A DNA stretch of 64,000 nucleotides from JBBRVW01 sp038246545 (GTDB lineage: Bacteria; Actinomycetota; Actinomycetes; JACCUZ01), in contig JBBRVW010000004.1 in the NCBI GenBank assembly GCA_038246545.1, forward strand, positions 74,123 to 138,122. Direction: 5' to 3'. The translations under genes and the position numbers were made by a program. Positions 39,291 to 48,163 of this stretch are shown here, piece by piece. Below the pieces are notes generated by a model. That model ran no database searches. It was not told the origin of the DNA and was given only the letters and a program-made list of their open reading frames with translations. Every line of letters starts with the position of its first letter. Position 1 is the first letter of the stretch.

Positions 39291-39338
39291 CTCACCCTCG
39301 ACAGCGGCAGCGACAGCGACATCCGACGGCAGGGTGAG
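39291..39338 (+). promoter_or_regulatory. Inverted repeat between glnK and glnD that includes the glnD ribosome-binding region
   Basis: CTCACCCT (39291-39298) pairs perfectly with AGGGTGAG (39331-39338) across 32 bases. The right arm and the following GGGG are the only purine-rich stretch before the glnD ATG at 39349, so pairing would hide it. Inferred, untested. Confidence 0.45.
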
Positions 39339-39348
39339 GGGGCACGGC

Positions 39349-41700
39349 ATGACCGTTCCCACCTCCGCCCTGCCGTCGGACTACGCTGCCCGCCGCCGTG
39401 AGCTGCTCGCCGAAGGGCGGGTCGCCGGCTCCGTCGGAGGTCCCGGCACGTCGATGCGCCGTCGCGGTCTCGCGGCGCTGACCGACTCCTGGCTGCGGCA
39501 GGTCTTCGCCGACGCCGTGGCCGCCACGGGGGTGGCGCCCGGCAAGGCCGCGCTCGTCGCGGTCGGCGGCTACGGACGTGGCGAGCTGGCCCCCGGCAGC
39601 GACCTGGACCTCGTCCTGCTGCACGCGGACCGGGACGCCGTCGACGCCCTGGCCGAGAAGATCTGGTACCCGGTCTGGGACACCGGCGTCCACCTCGACC
39701 ACGCGGTGCGCACCTTCGAGGAGGCGCGCCGCCTCGCGAGCCACGACCTGGCCGTGCTGCTCGGACTGCTCGACGCCCGTCCCGTCGCCGGCGACCCGGC
39801 GCTCGTCGGCCGGCTGCGCACCGCTGTCCTCGGCGACTGGCGGGCCAGTGCCCGGCGGCGGCTGCCCGAGCTTCGGGCCTCCTGGGACGAGCGCGGCGAG
39901 CGACACGGCGACCTCCGGCACGACCTGGAGCCGGAGCTCAAGGAGGGCCGTGGCGGGCTGCGCGACGTCGTCTCGCTGCGCGCCGTCGCCGCGTCCTGGG
40001 TCGCCGACCGGCCGCACCGCGACGTCGACGACGCGGTCCGCCGGCTCGCAGACGTGCGCGACGCGCTGCACCTGGTCACCGGCCGCTCCGGCAACAAGCT
40101 TCTGCTGCAGGAGCAGGACCACGTCGCCGAGGAGCTCGGTCTGCCCGGCGCCGACGCGCTGCTGCGCGAGGTCGGTGCGTCGGCCTCCGCCGTCACCCAC
40201 GCCGCCGAGGTCACGTGGCGGCGCGCCCTGCAGGCCACCCGGCCGCAGCGGTCGCGGTTCGTACGCGGTCGCCGGCCGGTGCTCCGGCTGCTCGGCCCCG
40301 GGCTCGCCGAGCACGACGGCGAGGCCGTGCTGACCGCCCAGGCCGACCCGCGGTCCGACCCGTTGCTCGTGCTGCGGATGGCCGCGCGGGCCGCGCGGGC
40401 CGGGCTCCCGCTGTCGGCGAGCTCGGTCGACCGGCTGGCCGCCGACACCCCGCCACTGCCGGAGCCCTGGCCCGAGAACGCCCGGCACCTGTTCGTCGAG
40501 CTGCTCGGTTCCGGACCCCCGCTGGTGCCGGTGTGGGAGGCCCTCGACCAGGCCGGGCTGCTGGACCGGCTGCTCCCGGAGTGGTCGCTGGTGCGGCACC
40601 TGCCGCAGCGCAACGCGGTGCACCGCTACGCCGTCGACCGGCACCTGCTCGAGTGCGCCGTCCGGGCAGCGCCGCTGGTGCGCGACGTGCACCGCCCGGA
40701 CCTGCTGCTCGTGGCGGCCCTCCTGCACGACATCGGCAAGGGGTCGCCGGGAGACCACAGCGAGGCGGGTGAGCCGCTCGCCGTCGGTGCGGCGACGCGG
40801 ATGGGCTTCGACGCCGACGACGTGGCGATGCTGGCCCTCGTCGTCCGTCACCACTTGCTGCTCGTGGACAGCGCCACCAAGCGCGACCTCGACGACCCCT
40901 CGACGGTGACCACCGTCGCCGACCTGCTCGGCGCCACCGAGGTGCTCGAGCTGATGTCGGCCCTGACGTCGGCCGATGCGCGGGCCACCGGACCGGCGGC
41001 CTGGAGCGAGTGGAAGGCGGGTCTCGTGGACGACCTCGTACGCCGCACGGCACTGCGACTGCACGGGGCGCCTCCATCGCCGCCCCCGCCGCTCACCCCG
41101 ACCGAGTCGCAGCTGGTGGCGGCCGGCCGGCTCGCGATCGTCGCCGAGCCGGACGAGGCCATCACCTGGACGGTCACCGTCGTCGCGCCGGACAGCACCG
41201 GCCTGTTCGGGATCATCGCCGGTGTGCTGGCGCTGCACCGGCTCTCGGTGCGCTCGGCGCAGGTGCGCACGGAGGGCGGCGTGGCCCTCGACGTGTGGAC
41301 GGTCGTGCCGGACCGCGACCACGAGCCACGGTCCGAGGCCCTGCGCAACGACATCGCCCGCGCGCTCGACGGCGAGCTCGACGTGACCCAGCGACTGTCG
41401 GCCCGCGACGCCGGCCGGCGCCAGCCGGCCGTGGTCCCGCCGCCGCCGAGGGTCGAGGTCGTCGAGTCGGCGTCGGACACCGCGACGGTCGTCGAGGTGC
41501 GCGCAGGCGACCGTCCGGGGCTGCTGTACCGGCTGGGTCGGGCCCTCGCGCTGATGGGCGTGAACATCCGCGGGGCCCGGGTCGTCACCCTCGGCGCGGA
41601 GGCGGTCGACGTGTTCTACCTGCAGGACTCCGTCGGCCGGCCGTTGTCGGACCCGGCGGCCCGCGAGGCCGTGCGGCTGCTCACGGACGCTGCGGGCTGA
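39349..41700 (+). CDS. glnD: PII nucleotidyltransferase/adenylylremoving enzyme
   Basis: A 783-residue bifunctional sensor of glutamine. The nucleotidyltransferase motif is 'GGYGRGELAPGSDLDLVLLH' near residue 72. The GlnD central block is 'DLRHDLEPELKEGRGGLRDV' near 187, the HD hydrolase motif 'LLHDIGKGSPGDHSEAG' near 461, and the two C-terminal ACT domains start near 605 and 705 ('VAPDSTGLFGIIAGVL', 'VRAGDRPGLLYRLGRAL'). It should modify GlnK at Tyr51. Its end overlaps the convergent MFS gene by 20 bases. Confidence 0.95.
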   Translation: MTVPTSALPSDYAARRRELLAEGRVAGSVGGPGTSMRRRGLAALTDSWLRQVFADAVAATGVAPGKAALVAVGGYGRGELAPGSDLDLVLLHADRDAVDALAEKIWYPVWDTGVHLDHAVRTFEEARRLASHDLAVLLGLLDARPVAGDPALVGRLRTAVLGDWRASARRRLPELRASWDERGERHGDLRHDLEPELKEGRGGLRDVVSLRAVAASWVADRPHRDVDDAVRRLADVRDALHLVTGRSGNKLLLQEQDHVAEELGLPGADALLREVGASASAVTHAAEVTWRRALQATRPQRSRFVRGRRPVLRLLGPGLAEHDGEAVLTAQADPRSDPLLVLRMAARAARAGLPLSASSVDRLAADTPPLPEPWPENARHLFVELLGSGPPLVPVWEALDQAGLLDRLLPEWSLVRHLPQRNAVHRYAVDRHLLECAVRAAPLVRDVHRPDLLLVAALLHDIGKGSPGDHSEAGEPLAVGAATRMGFDADDVAMLALVVRHHLLLVDSATKRDLDDPSTVTTVADLLGATEVLELMSALTSADARATGPAAWSEWKAGLVDDLVRRTALRLHGAPPSPPPPLTPTESQLVAAGRLAIVAEPDEAITWTVTVVAPDSTGLFGIIAGVLALHRLSVRSAQVRTEGGVALDVWTVVPDRDHEPRSEALRNDIARALDGELDVTQRLSARDAGRRQPAVVPPPPRVEVVESASDTATVVEVRAGDRPGLLYRLGRALALMGVNIRGARVVTLGAEAVDVFYLQDSVGRPLSDPAAREAVRLLTDAAG

Positions 41701-43066
41701 GCACCGGCTGGACCGGTAGCGGCTCGGCAGTGCCGGGCGGCGCGGGCAGCCGGGCCGAGAAAGCCGCGGCCACCAGGCAGATGCCGCCCGCGAGATACCA
41801 GACCGGCCCGTAGGTGCCGAGCTGGTCGCGGGTGATGCCGGCTGCCGTCGCGGCGATCGCGGCGCCGACCTGGTGCGCGGCGAAGACCCAGCCGAAGACG
41901 ACCGGGCCGGCGTCGCCGTAGTACTGCCGGCACAGCGCCACGGTCGGCGGCACCGTGGCGACCCAGTCGAGACCGTAGAAGATGATGAAGACGAGCATGC
42001 TCGGGTGCGGCGACGCGGCGAACAGCTGCGAGACGACGAGCAGCGAGACGCCACGGCCCGCGTAGTAGCCGGCGAGGAGCAGCCGCGAGTCGACGCGGTC
42101 GGTGAGCCAGCCGGACGCGATGGTGCCGGCGATGTCGAAGAGCCCCACCAGCGCCAGCATCCCGGCGGCCGTCGTGTTCGGCATGCCGTGGTCGTGCGCC
42201 GCCGGGATGAAGTGCGTGCCGATCAGGCCGTTGGTGGTGGCGCCGCAGATCGCGAAGCCGCCGGCGAGCAGCCAGAACTGCGAGGTCCGTGACGCCATCC
42301 GCAGCGCGTCGATCGCGGCGGTGGCGGCGTTGCCCGTGCGAGGCGGCGGCACGACGAGCTGGTCGCCGCCGTACGGCGGGAGGCCGACGTCGTAGGGATG
42401 GTCGCGCATCAGCAGCAGCACCAGCGGGACGACGGCGAGCGCACCACCCGCGACGACCAGGGCGGCCGAGCGCCACCCGTGGTGCTCGGCCAGCCACGCG
42501 ACGACCGGCAGGAAGACGAGCTGCCCGGTGGCACCGCCGGCGGTGAGGATGCCGGTGACGAGTCCCCGCTTCTTCACGAACCACCGGCCCGCCACGGTGG
42601 CCACGAACGCCAGGGCCATCGAGCCGGTGCCGAGCCCGACCAGCACCCCCCACAGCAGCACCAGCTGCCAGCTGGACTGCATGAACACCGTCAGGCCCGA
42701 CCCGGCCGAGACCAGCAGCAGCGCGCACGCGACCACCCGGCGGATGCCGAAGCGGTTCATCAGCGCGGCCGCGAACGGGGCCGTGAGGCCGAAGAGCAGC
42801 AGGTTGACCGAGACGGCCAGCGAGATGGTGCCGCGCGACCAGCCGAACTCGGTCTGCAGCGGGTCGATCAGCGCCCCGGGGGTCGAGCGGAAGCCGGCCG
42901 CACCGATGAGCGCGACGAAGGCGACCGCGGCCACCGGCCAGGCGCGGTGCAGCCGCGGACGCGCAGCCGGCGAGGGAGGCGTCGGCCGGGCGGCGGTCGG
43001 CGGGGAGCTCACCCCCCGAGCGTGCCGTGACGGCCCGCGTGACGCCAGTGGCCGGGCAGCCACCAT
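41681..43066 (-). CDS. MFS transporter (oxalate/monocarboxylate-like)
   Basis: A 461-residue 12-helix major facilitator. The N-terminal half has 'GFRSTPGALIDPLQTEFGWSRGTISLAVSVNLL' spread over residues 65-97, and the MFS motif A variant 'AALMNRFGIRRV' near 105. The second half starts after the loop 'HPYDVGLPPYGG' near 220. This motif set is typical of the OFA/monocarboxylate subgroup. The substrate is unknown. The ATG at 43066 is only 16 bases from the divergent GlxA-type gene; a GTG at 43012 (443 residues) is an alternative. Confidence 0.85.
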   Translation of the reverse strand: MVAARPLASRGPSRHARGVSSPPTAARPTPPSPAARPRLHRAWPVAAVAFVALIGAAGFRSTPGALIDPLQTEFGWSRGTISLAVSVNLLLFGLTAPFAAALMNRFGIRRVVACALLLVSAGSGLTVFMQSSWQLVLLWGVLVGLGTGSMALAFVATVAGRWFVKKRGLVTGILTAGGATGQLVFLPVVAWLAEHHGWRSAALVVAGGALAVVPLVLLLMRDHPYDVGLPPYGGDQLVVPPPRTGNAATAAIDALRMASRTSQFWLLAGGFAICGATTNGLIGTHFIPAAHDHGMPNTTAAGMLALVGLFDIAGTIASGWLTDRVDSRLLLAGYYAGRGVSLLVVSQLFAASPHPSMLVFIIFYGLDWVATVPPTVALCRQYYGDAGPVVFGWVFAAHQVGAAIAATAAGITRDQLGTYGPVWYLAGGICLVAAAFSARLPAPPGTAEPLPVQPVLSPQRP

Positions 43067-43082
43067 GTGCAAGTATCCGGCC
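43067..43082. promoter_or_regulatory. Possible shared bidirectional -10 between the MFS and GlxA-type genes
   Basis: The 16-base gap contains AAGTATC. Read forward, AAGTAT is 6 bases before the ATG at 43083. Read in reverse, GATACT is 5 bases before the ATG at 43066. Both strands keep the essential second A and sixth T of a -10. Confidence 0.35.
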
Positions 43083-44099
43083 ATGACCGCGCAGACCCCT
43101 GCCGACCTCCCTCCCGTCCGGGCCGACCCGCTGGTCGCCCGGGCCCACCGGGTCGCCGTGCTCGCCCTCGACGGGGTGGTCGGGTTCGACCTCGGCACCC
43201 CGCCGCAGGTGCTGGGCGGGGCCCGGGACGCGTCCGGGCGCCGGTTGTATGACGTCCGCGTCTGTGGCCCCGGTGGGCCGGTGGCATCGGCGTCCGGTTT
43301 CGCCGTGCTGCCCGAGCACGGCCTCGAGGCGCTGGGGTGGGCCGACACCGTCGTGGTCGCCGGGGTCGAGGGGGCGCGCACCGCGGGACCGTTCCCGGCC
43401 GCCGTCCTCGACGCGCTGCATGCTGCGGCCGGTCGGCAGCGCACCGTGTCGATCTGCACCGGTGCCTTCGTGCTGGCTGCCGCCGGCCTGCTCGACGGCC
43501 GGCCGGCGACCACCCACTGGCTCTGGGCCGACCGGTTCCGGGCGCTGCACCCGCTCGTGCAGCTCGACCCCGACGTCCTCTTCGTCGACGACGGCGACGT
43601 CCTCACCTCGGCCGGCGTCGGTGCCGGGGTGGACCTGTGCCTGCACGTCGTGCGCAGCGACCACGGCTCGGCGGTGGCCAACCGCGTTGCCCGCCGCTGC
43701 GTGGTGCCGCCGTGGCGGCCCGGCGGACAGTCGCAGTACATCGAGCGGCACGTCCCCGCCCCGTCCGCGGCCTCGACGGCCGAGTCCCGGGAGTGGGCCC
43801 TCGGCCACCTCGGGGAGGTCGTCGACCTGGCGGCGATGGCGGGCGTCGCGCACATGAGCGTGCGGACCTTCACCCGGCGGTTCCGCGACGAGACCGGGGT
43901 CAGCCCGGCCCGGTGGCTGGCGCAGCAGCGCGTCGACCTGGCCCGGCTGCTGCTGGAGACCACCGACCTGCCGGTCGACCAGGTCGCCCGGCGGGCCGGC
44001 TTCGGCACCGCCGCCGCGTTCCGGGCCCAGATGGCGGCTGCGGTCGGCGTCCCCCCGAGCGCCTACCGGAGCACGTTCCGCCCGGACCGCCACGGCTGA
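43083..44099 (+). CDS. GlxA-family AraC-type transcriptional regulator
   Basis: A 338-residue protein. The N-terminal DJ-1/PfpI-like sensor domain (residues 20-200) has the nucleophile-elbow cysteine in 'SICTGAFVLAAAG' near 122 and 'TTHWLWADRF' near 140. The C-terminal AraC domain has 'VAHMSVRTFTRRFRDETGVSPARWLAQQRV' across 256-285 and 'QVARRAGFGTAAAFR' near 300. These regulators usually activate nearby or metabolic genes. The divergent MFS gene is the obvious candidate target. Confidence 0.9.
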   Translation: MTAQTPADLPPVRADPLVARAHRVAVLALDGVVGFDLGTPPQVLGGARDASGRRLYDVRVCGPGGPVASASGFAVLPEHGLEALGWADTVVVAGVEGARTAGPFPAAVLDALHAAAGRQRTVSICTGAFVLAAAGLLDGRPATTHWLWADRFRALHPLVQLDPDVLFVDDGDVLTSAGVGAGVDLCLHVVRSDHGSAVANRVARRCVVPPWRPGGQSQYIERHVPAPSAASTAESREWALGHLGEVVDLAAMAGVAHMSVRTFTRRFRDETGVSPARWLAQQRVDLARLLLETTDLPVDQVARRAGFGTAAAFRAQMAAAVGVPPSAYRSTFRPDRHG

Positions 44100-44139
44100 T
44101 GCCGGCAGCAGGCAACCGCGAGCGGACGACGTCCCACGG

Positions 44140-44400
44140 GGCATGCCTTCGCGCCGTCGAGCACCGCGACCCCTTCGAGGAGACGGCCCAGCGTCGCCTC
44201 GGCGCCCTGGTCCTTCTCGACCCGCCACCGGGCGAGGTACAGCCGGTGAGCGAGGTCGGGACCAGGTCCTCGGCCAGGTGGCCGTCGCCGGCGGCCAGCA
44301 GCGTGGCAAGCCGGAGGAGTGCCGCTTCTCGGGCGGGCACGACCGCGCCGGGCTGGGCGTCTCGGCCGCCATGCCTGTCTCTGTCGTTCATGTCGGGCAC
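44140..44400 (-). pseudogene. Remnant of a SigE-type ECF sigma factor
   Basis: The frame from the ATG at 44400 reads 'REAALLRLATLLAAGDGHLAEDLV', the conserved region 2 helix of actinobacterial SigE-family ECF factors (usually ...RLLTGDRHLAEDLVQTALTRLYLAW). After about residue 52 (near 44245) the homology continues in another frame, 'RLYLARWRVEKDQGAEATLGRLL'. Nothing resembling region 4 follows, and the rest of the gene is missing. It is therefore frameshifted and truncated, on the strand opposite ffh and the GlxA-type gene. Confidence 0.6.
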
Positions 44401-44488
44401 CCCTGAGCCTGTCTACGGTCTCTTTCACCCCTCACTACGGACCGGTCGCCCGCAGGGTTGCACGGCCGGTGGCCGCATCGCCGCCGTC

Positions 44489-44494
44489 TAGGCT
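44489..44494 (+). promoter_or_regulatory. Putative -10 of ffh
   Basis: TAGGCT, placing a start site about 55 bases before the ffh GTG. It has the same hexamer as the leaderless promoters in this window, but here the gene has its own GAAGGA site. Confidence 0.4.
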
Positions 44495-44556
44495 GGGGGC
44501 CTTGCCCGACCATGCTCGACCAGCCCGACCACTCGTCGTATGCCCGAAGGACTCGC

Positions 44557-46110
44557 GTGTTCGCCACCCTCTCCGACCGTCTCGCCGCCACGTTCAAGAC
44601 CCTGCGCGGCAAGGGGCGGCTCACCGACGCCGACATCGACGCGACCACCCGTGAGATCCGGGTGGCGTTGCTCGAGGCCGACGTCGCGCTGTCGGTGGTC
44701 AAGGACTTCATCGCCGCGGTGCGCGAGCGCGCACGTGGCATCGAGGTCAGCCAGGCGCTCAACCCGGCCCAGCAGATCGTCAAGATCGTCGACGAGGAGC
44801 TCGTCGCGATCCTGGGCGGCGAGACCCGGCGGCTGCGGTTCGCCAAGAACCCGCCGAGCGTGATCATGCTCGCCGGCCTCCAGGGTTCCGGGAAGACCAC
44901 CCTGGCCGGCAAGCTCGCCCACTGGCTCAAGGGGCAGGGGCACCAGCCGGTGCTCGTCGCCGCCGACCTCCAGCGGCCCAACGCCGTCACGCAGCTGCAG
45001 GTCGTCGGCGAGCGGGCCGGCGTCCCGGTGTTCGCGCCCGAGCCGGGCAACGGTGTCGGCGACCCGGTCGAGGTCGCGCGGCTGGCGATCGAGCACGCCA
45101 GGCAGAAGATGTACGACGTCGTCATCGTCGACACCGCCGGTCGGCTGGGCGTCGACACCGAGCTGATGCAGCAGGCCGTTGACATTCGCGACGCGGTCCA
45201 GCCGGACGAGACGCTGTTCGTCGTCGACGCCATGATCGGCCAGGACGCGGTGGTGACCGCGCAGGCCTTCCTCGACGGCGTCGGCTTCGACGGCGTGGTG
45301 CTCACGAAGCTCGACGGCGACGCCCGCGGTGGCGCGGCGCTGTCGGTCGCCAAGATCACCGGCCGGCAGGTGATGTTCGCCTCCAACGGCGAGAAGCTCG
45401 ACGACTTCGACACCTTCCACCCCGACCGGATGGCCCAGCGCATCCTCGGCATGGGTGACGTCCTGACCCTGATCGAACAGGCCGAGAAGGCCTTCGACAA
45501 GGGCCAGGCCGAGGAGATGGCGGCGAAGTTCGGCCGCGGCGACGACTTCACGTTCGAGGACTTCCTGGCGCAGATGGAGAGCGTCCGGAAGATGGGCTCG
45601 ATGTCCAAGCTGCTCGGCATGCTCCCCGGCATGGGGGCGATGCGCGAGCAGATCGAGAACATCGACGAGCGCGAGATCGACCGCACCACCGCGATCATCA
45701 CGTCGATGACGCCGGAGGAGCGCCGCAACCACAAGATCCTCAACGCCTCCCGCCGGCAGCGCATCGCCCGCGGCGCGGGCCGCACCGTGTCCGACGTCAA
45801 CGGCCTCGTCGAGCGCTTCACCGAGGCGCAGAAGATGATGCGCCAGCTCGCGGCCGGTGGTGGCATGCCGGGCATGCCGGGCATGCCGGGACTGCCCGGC
45901 ATGGGCCGCGGCAAGAAGGCGAAGGGCAAGCAGGCACCGCCGAAGAAGGTCAAGGGCGGCCGGTCGGGCAACCCGGCCAAGCGCGCCTTGGAGCAGAAGC
46001 AGGCCGAGGCGCGCGCGAACGGCGAGGTCGTGCCGGGGCTGCCCGACCTGCCCGAGGACTTCCAGCTGCCCGACGAGCTCAAGGGCCTGCTGCCGCCCGG
46101 CACGGGCTGA
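44557..46110 (+). CDS. ffh: Signal recognition particle protein
   Basis: A 517-residue SRP54 GTPase. It shows 'GLQGSGKTTLAGKLAHWL' near residue 106 (P-loop), 'DTAGRLGVDTELMQQ' near 193 and 'LTKLDGDARGGAALS' near 250. The M domain has 'MGSMSKLLGMLPGMGAM' near 348 and a Met-rich MPGMPGMPG stretch near 437. The C-terminal Lys/Ala tail is longer than in E. coli. The GTG at 44557 gives the family N-terminus 'FATLSDRLAATF' and has GAAGGA 5 bases upstream. It works with FtsY and 4.5S RNA; the latter is not in the window. Confidence 0.96.
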   Translation: MFATLSDRLAATFKTLRGKGRLTDADIDATTREIRVALLEADVALSVVKDFIAAVRERARGIEVSQALNPAQQIVKIVDEELVAILGGETRRLRFAKNPPSVIMLAGLQGSGKTTLAGKLAHWLKGQGHQPVLVAADLQRPNAVTQLQVVGERAGVPVFAPEPGNGVGDPVEVARLAIEHARQKMYDVVIVDTAGRLGVDTELMQQAVDIRDAVQPDETLFVVDAMIGQDAVVTAQAFLDGVGFDGVVLTKLDGDARGGAALSVAKITGRQVMFASNGEKLDDFDTFHPDRMAQRILGMGDVLTLIEQAEKAFDKGQAEEMAAKFGRGDDFTFEDFLAQMESVRKMGSMSKLLGMLPGMGAMREQIENIDEREIDRTTAIITSMTPEERRNHKILNASRRQRIARGAGRTVSDVNGLVERFTEAQKMMRQLAAGGGMPGMPGMPGLPGMGRGKKAKGKQAPPKKVKGGRSGNPAKRALEQKQAEARANGEVVPGLPDLPEDFQLPDELKGLLPPGTG

Positions 46111-46163
46111 GTCCCCCCCGACCGGGCATGCGCGACCTGCCCGCACCGCCCTTTCGGATCATG

Positions 46164-46185
46164 ATCGACGGATCATCGACGGATC
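46164..46185. repeat. Tandem ATCGACGGATC repeat in a GATC-rich patch
   Basis: Two identical adjacent 11-bp units, inside a 40-base stretch (46157-46196) that contains five GATC sites. It lies in the 117-base gap after ffh. Confidence 0.7.
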
Positions 46186-46227
46186 CCGTGTGGATCACCG
46201 CAGGACCCGGGTGGCAGGGTGGCGGGC

Positions 46228-47328
46228 ATGGCTGCTGAACGCGGACCCGTCACGCCGTTGCACCTGCGCGCCGTCGTCCTGCCCGGCGCCGAGCGCCGCG
46301 ACCTGTGGGTCGACGACCGCGGGCTGGTGCGCGACGACGAGGTGCCCGGTGCGCAGACGGTGACCACCGACGGCTGGGTCGTGCCCGGCCTGGTCGACGC
46401 GCACTGTCACGTCGGGCTGGACGCGCACGGGGCCATCGACGCCGCAGCCACCGAGGCGCAGGCCGTCGCCGACCGCGACTCGGGCGCCCTGCTGCTGCGC
46501 GATGCCGGCGTGCCCGCCGACACCCACTGGATCGACGACCGCGACGACCTGCCGCGGATCATCCGCGCCGGCCGGCACATCGCGCGCAGCACCCGCTACA
46601 TCCGCAACTACGGCGCGGAGATCGAGCCCGACGACCTGGTCGCGGAGGTCGCCACCCAGGCCGCGCGCGGCGACGGCTGGGTCAAGCTGGTCGGCGACTG
46701 GATCGACCGCGACGCCGGCGACCTCACCCCGTGCTGGCCCGCCGACGTCGCGGCCGCCGGCATCGCCCGGGCGCACGAGCTGGGCGTCCGGGTCACGGCG
46801 CACTGCTTCGGCGAGCAGTCCGTCGCCGAGCTGGTGGCCGCCGGCATCGACTGCATCGAGCACGGCACCGGGGTCACCCAGGACGTGGTCAGGGCGATGG
46901 CCCGGCAGGGTACCGCGCTGGTGCCGACCCGCGTGCAGATCGACAACTTCCCGGCGTACGCCGAGCACGGCGGCGCCAGGTTCCCGGCCTACGCCGCGCA
47001 CATGCGCGACCTGCACGCCCGCTGCGACGCGACGCTGCGGGCGGCGTACGACGCGGGTGTTGCGATCTACTGCGGCACCGACGCCGGGGGAGTGCTCCCG
47101 CACGGGCTGGTCGCCCGCGAGGTGCTGGCCCTCCACGAGCAGGTGGGGCTCCCGGCGGAGGTCGCGCTGGGCGGCGCTTCCTGGGCGGCCCGCGACTGGC
47201 TCGGGCGCCCGGGGCTCGAGGCGGGGGAGTCCGCCGACCTCGTCGTGTACGACGCGGACCCCCGCGCCGACCTCGGGGTGCTCGCCCACCCCCGGGCCGT
47301 CGTCCTCCGCGGCCGGGTCGTCGCCTGA
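46228..47328 (+). CDS. Amidohydrolase-family protein
   Basis: A 366-residue metal-dependent hydrolase of the imidazolonepropionase/prolidase-like group. Metal ligands are seen in 'VDAHCHVGLD' near residue 60 (HxH), the bridging Lys in 'GWVKLVGDW' near 152, 'TAHCFGE' near 192, 'CIEHGTG' near 213 and the catalytic Asp in 'YCGTDAGGV' near 283. The substrate is unknown. I used the ATG at 46228; a GTG three codons earlier is possible. An amidohydrolase between ffh and rpsP is common in actinobacteria. 241 bases without another gene follow. Confidence 0.88.
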   Translation: MAAERGPVTPLHLRAVVLPGAERRDLWVDDRGLVRDDEVPGAQTVTTDGWVVPGLVDAHCHVGLDAHGAIDAAATEAQAVADRDSGALLLRDAGVPADTHWIDDRDDLPRIIRAGRHIARSTRYIRNYGAEIEPDDLVAEVATQAARGDGWVKLVGDWIDRDAGDLTPCWPADVAAAGIARAHELGVRVTAHCFGEQSVAELVAAGIDCIEHGTGVTQDVVRAMARQGTALVPTRVQIDNFPAYAEHGGARFPAYAAHMRDLHARCDATLRAAYDAGVAIYCGTDAGGVLPHGLVAREVLALHEQVGLPAEVALGGASWAARDWLGRPGLEAGESADLVVYDADPRADLGVLAHPRAVVLRGRVVA

Positions 47329-47434
47329 CGGAGATCCACTGTGCGCCCCCGCAACGGACACGCCGCAGGTGCGGTGTGTCGCCGCGCAAAGGATCTTGGG
47401 GTGGGGACGATTCGGCGGGCGGCGCAGGGTCTGG

Positions 47435-47440
47435 CATGAT
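47435..47440 (+). promoter_or_regulatory. Putative -10 of the rpsP operon
   Basis: CATGAT in the context CTGGCATGATGG, about 130 bases before rpsP. No convincing -35 is visible. The rest of the 47329-47569 gap shows no coding or RNA feature that I can support. Confidence 0.3.
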
Positions 47441-47569
47441 GGCCCGCTGTACTCGGCGTACGACGGGCCCTCTCATCCCGGCGCACGCCGCGTCCCCCGG
47501 TCGGGAACGTCCGCACCCCACGCGGTCCGTACCGCCACCCCGCTCGCAGAAGCAGGAGCTTCCTCAACC

Positions 47570-48160
47570 GTGGCTGTCAAGATCAAGCTGATGCGCATGG
47601 GCAAGATCCGTGCGCCGTACTACCGCATCGTCGTCGCCGACTCGCGCACCAAGCGTGACGGTCGGGCCATCGAGGAGATCGGCAAGTACCACCCCACCCG
47701 CGAGCCCTCGCTCATCGAGGTCGACTCGCCGCGCGCGCAGTACTGGCTCTCCGTCGGCGCGCAGCCGACCGAGCCCGTCGCCGCGATCCTCAAGATCACC
47801 GGCGATTGGCAGAAGTTTAAGGGCCTGCCGGGCCAGGAGGGCACCCTGCGCGTCGCCGAGCCGAAGGCCGACAAGAAGTCGGTGTTCGAGGCGGCCGCCA
47901 AGGACTCCGCCGGCCAGCCCAAGGACGGCGCCACGACGCCGAAGAAGCGGGCCGCCAAGAAGGCCGACGCTCCGGCGGCGACCGAGGCGCCTGCCGCCGA
48001 GGCCGCACCGCCGGAGGCTGCTGCACCGGAGGCGACCGTCGTCGAGGAGCCGAAGACCGAGGACGCTGCTGCGGCGCCCGAGACCGCTCCGGCCGTCGAG
48101 GCCGAGGCGCCGGCTGCCGAGGCGCCTGCCGCCGACGAGCCTGCCAAGGACGAGGCGTAG
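47570..48160 (+). CDS. rpsP: 30S ribosomal protein S16 with a long Ala/Glu tail
   Basis: A 196-residue S16. Residues 1-85 are canonical ('AVKIKLMRMGKIRAPYYRIVVADSR', 'IEEIGKYHPTREP', 'YWLSVGAQPTEPV'). The rest is a Lys-then-Ala/Glu/Pro-rich low-complexity tail (residues 115-196), about twice the core length. Most S16 proteins have 80-150 residues. The GTG at 47570 has AGGAG about 12 bases upstream and matches the family start. It is first in the rpsP-khpA-rimM-trmD operon. Confidence 0.95.
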   Translation: MAVKIKLMRMGKIRAPYYRIVVADSRTKRDGRAIEEIGKYHPTREPSLIEVDSPRAQYWLSVGAQPTEPVAAILKITGDWQKFKGLPGQEGTLRVAEPKADKKSVFEAAAKDSAGQPKDGATTPKKRAAKKADAPAATEAPAAEAAPPEAAAPEATVVEEPKTEDAAAAPETAPAVEAEAPAAEAPAADEPAKDEA

Positions 48161-48163
48161 GCC

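Noticed and set aside
44401..44556. A small RNA (4.5S RNA) upstream of ffh
   Set aside because: The GGAA/GNAR tetraloop hairpin of SRP RNA is not present.
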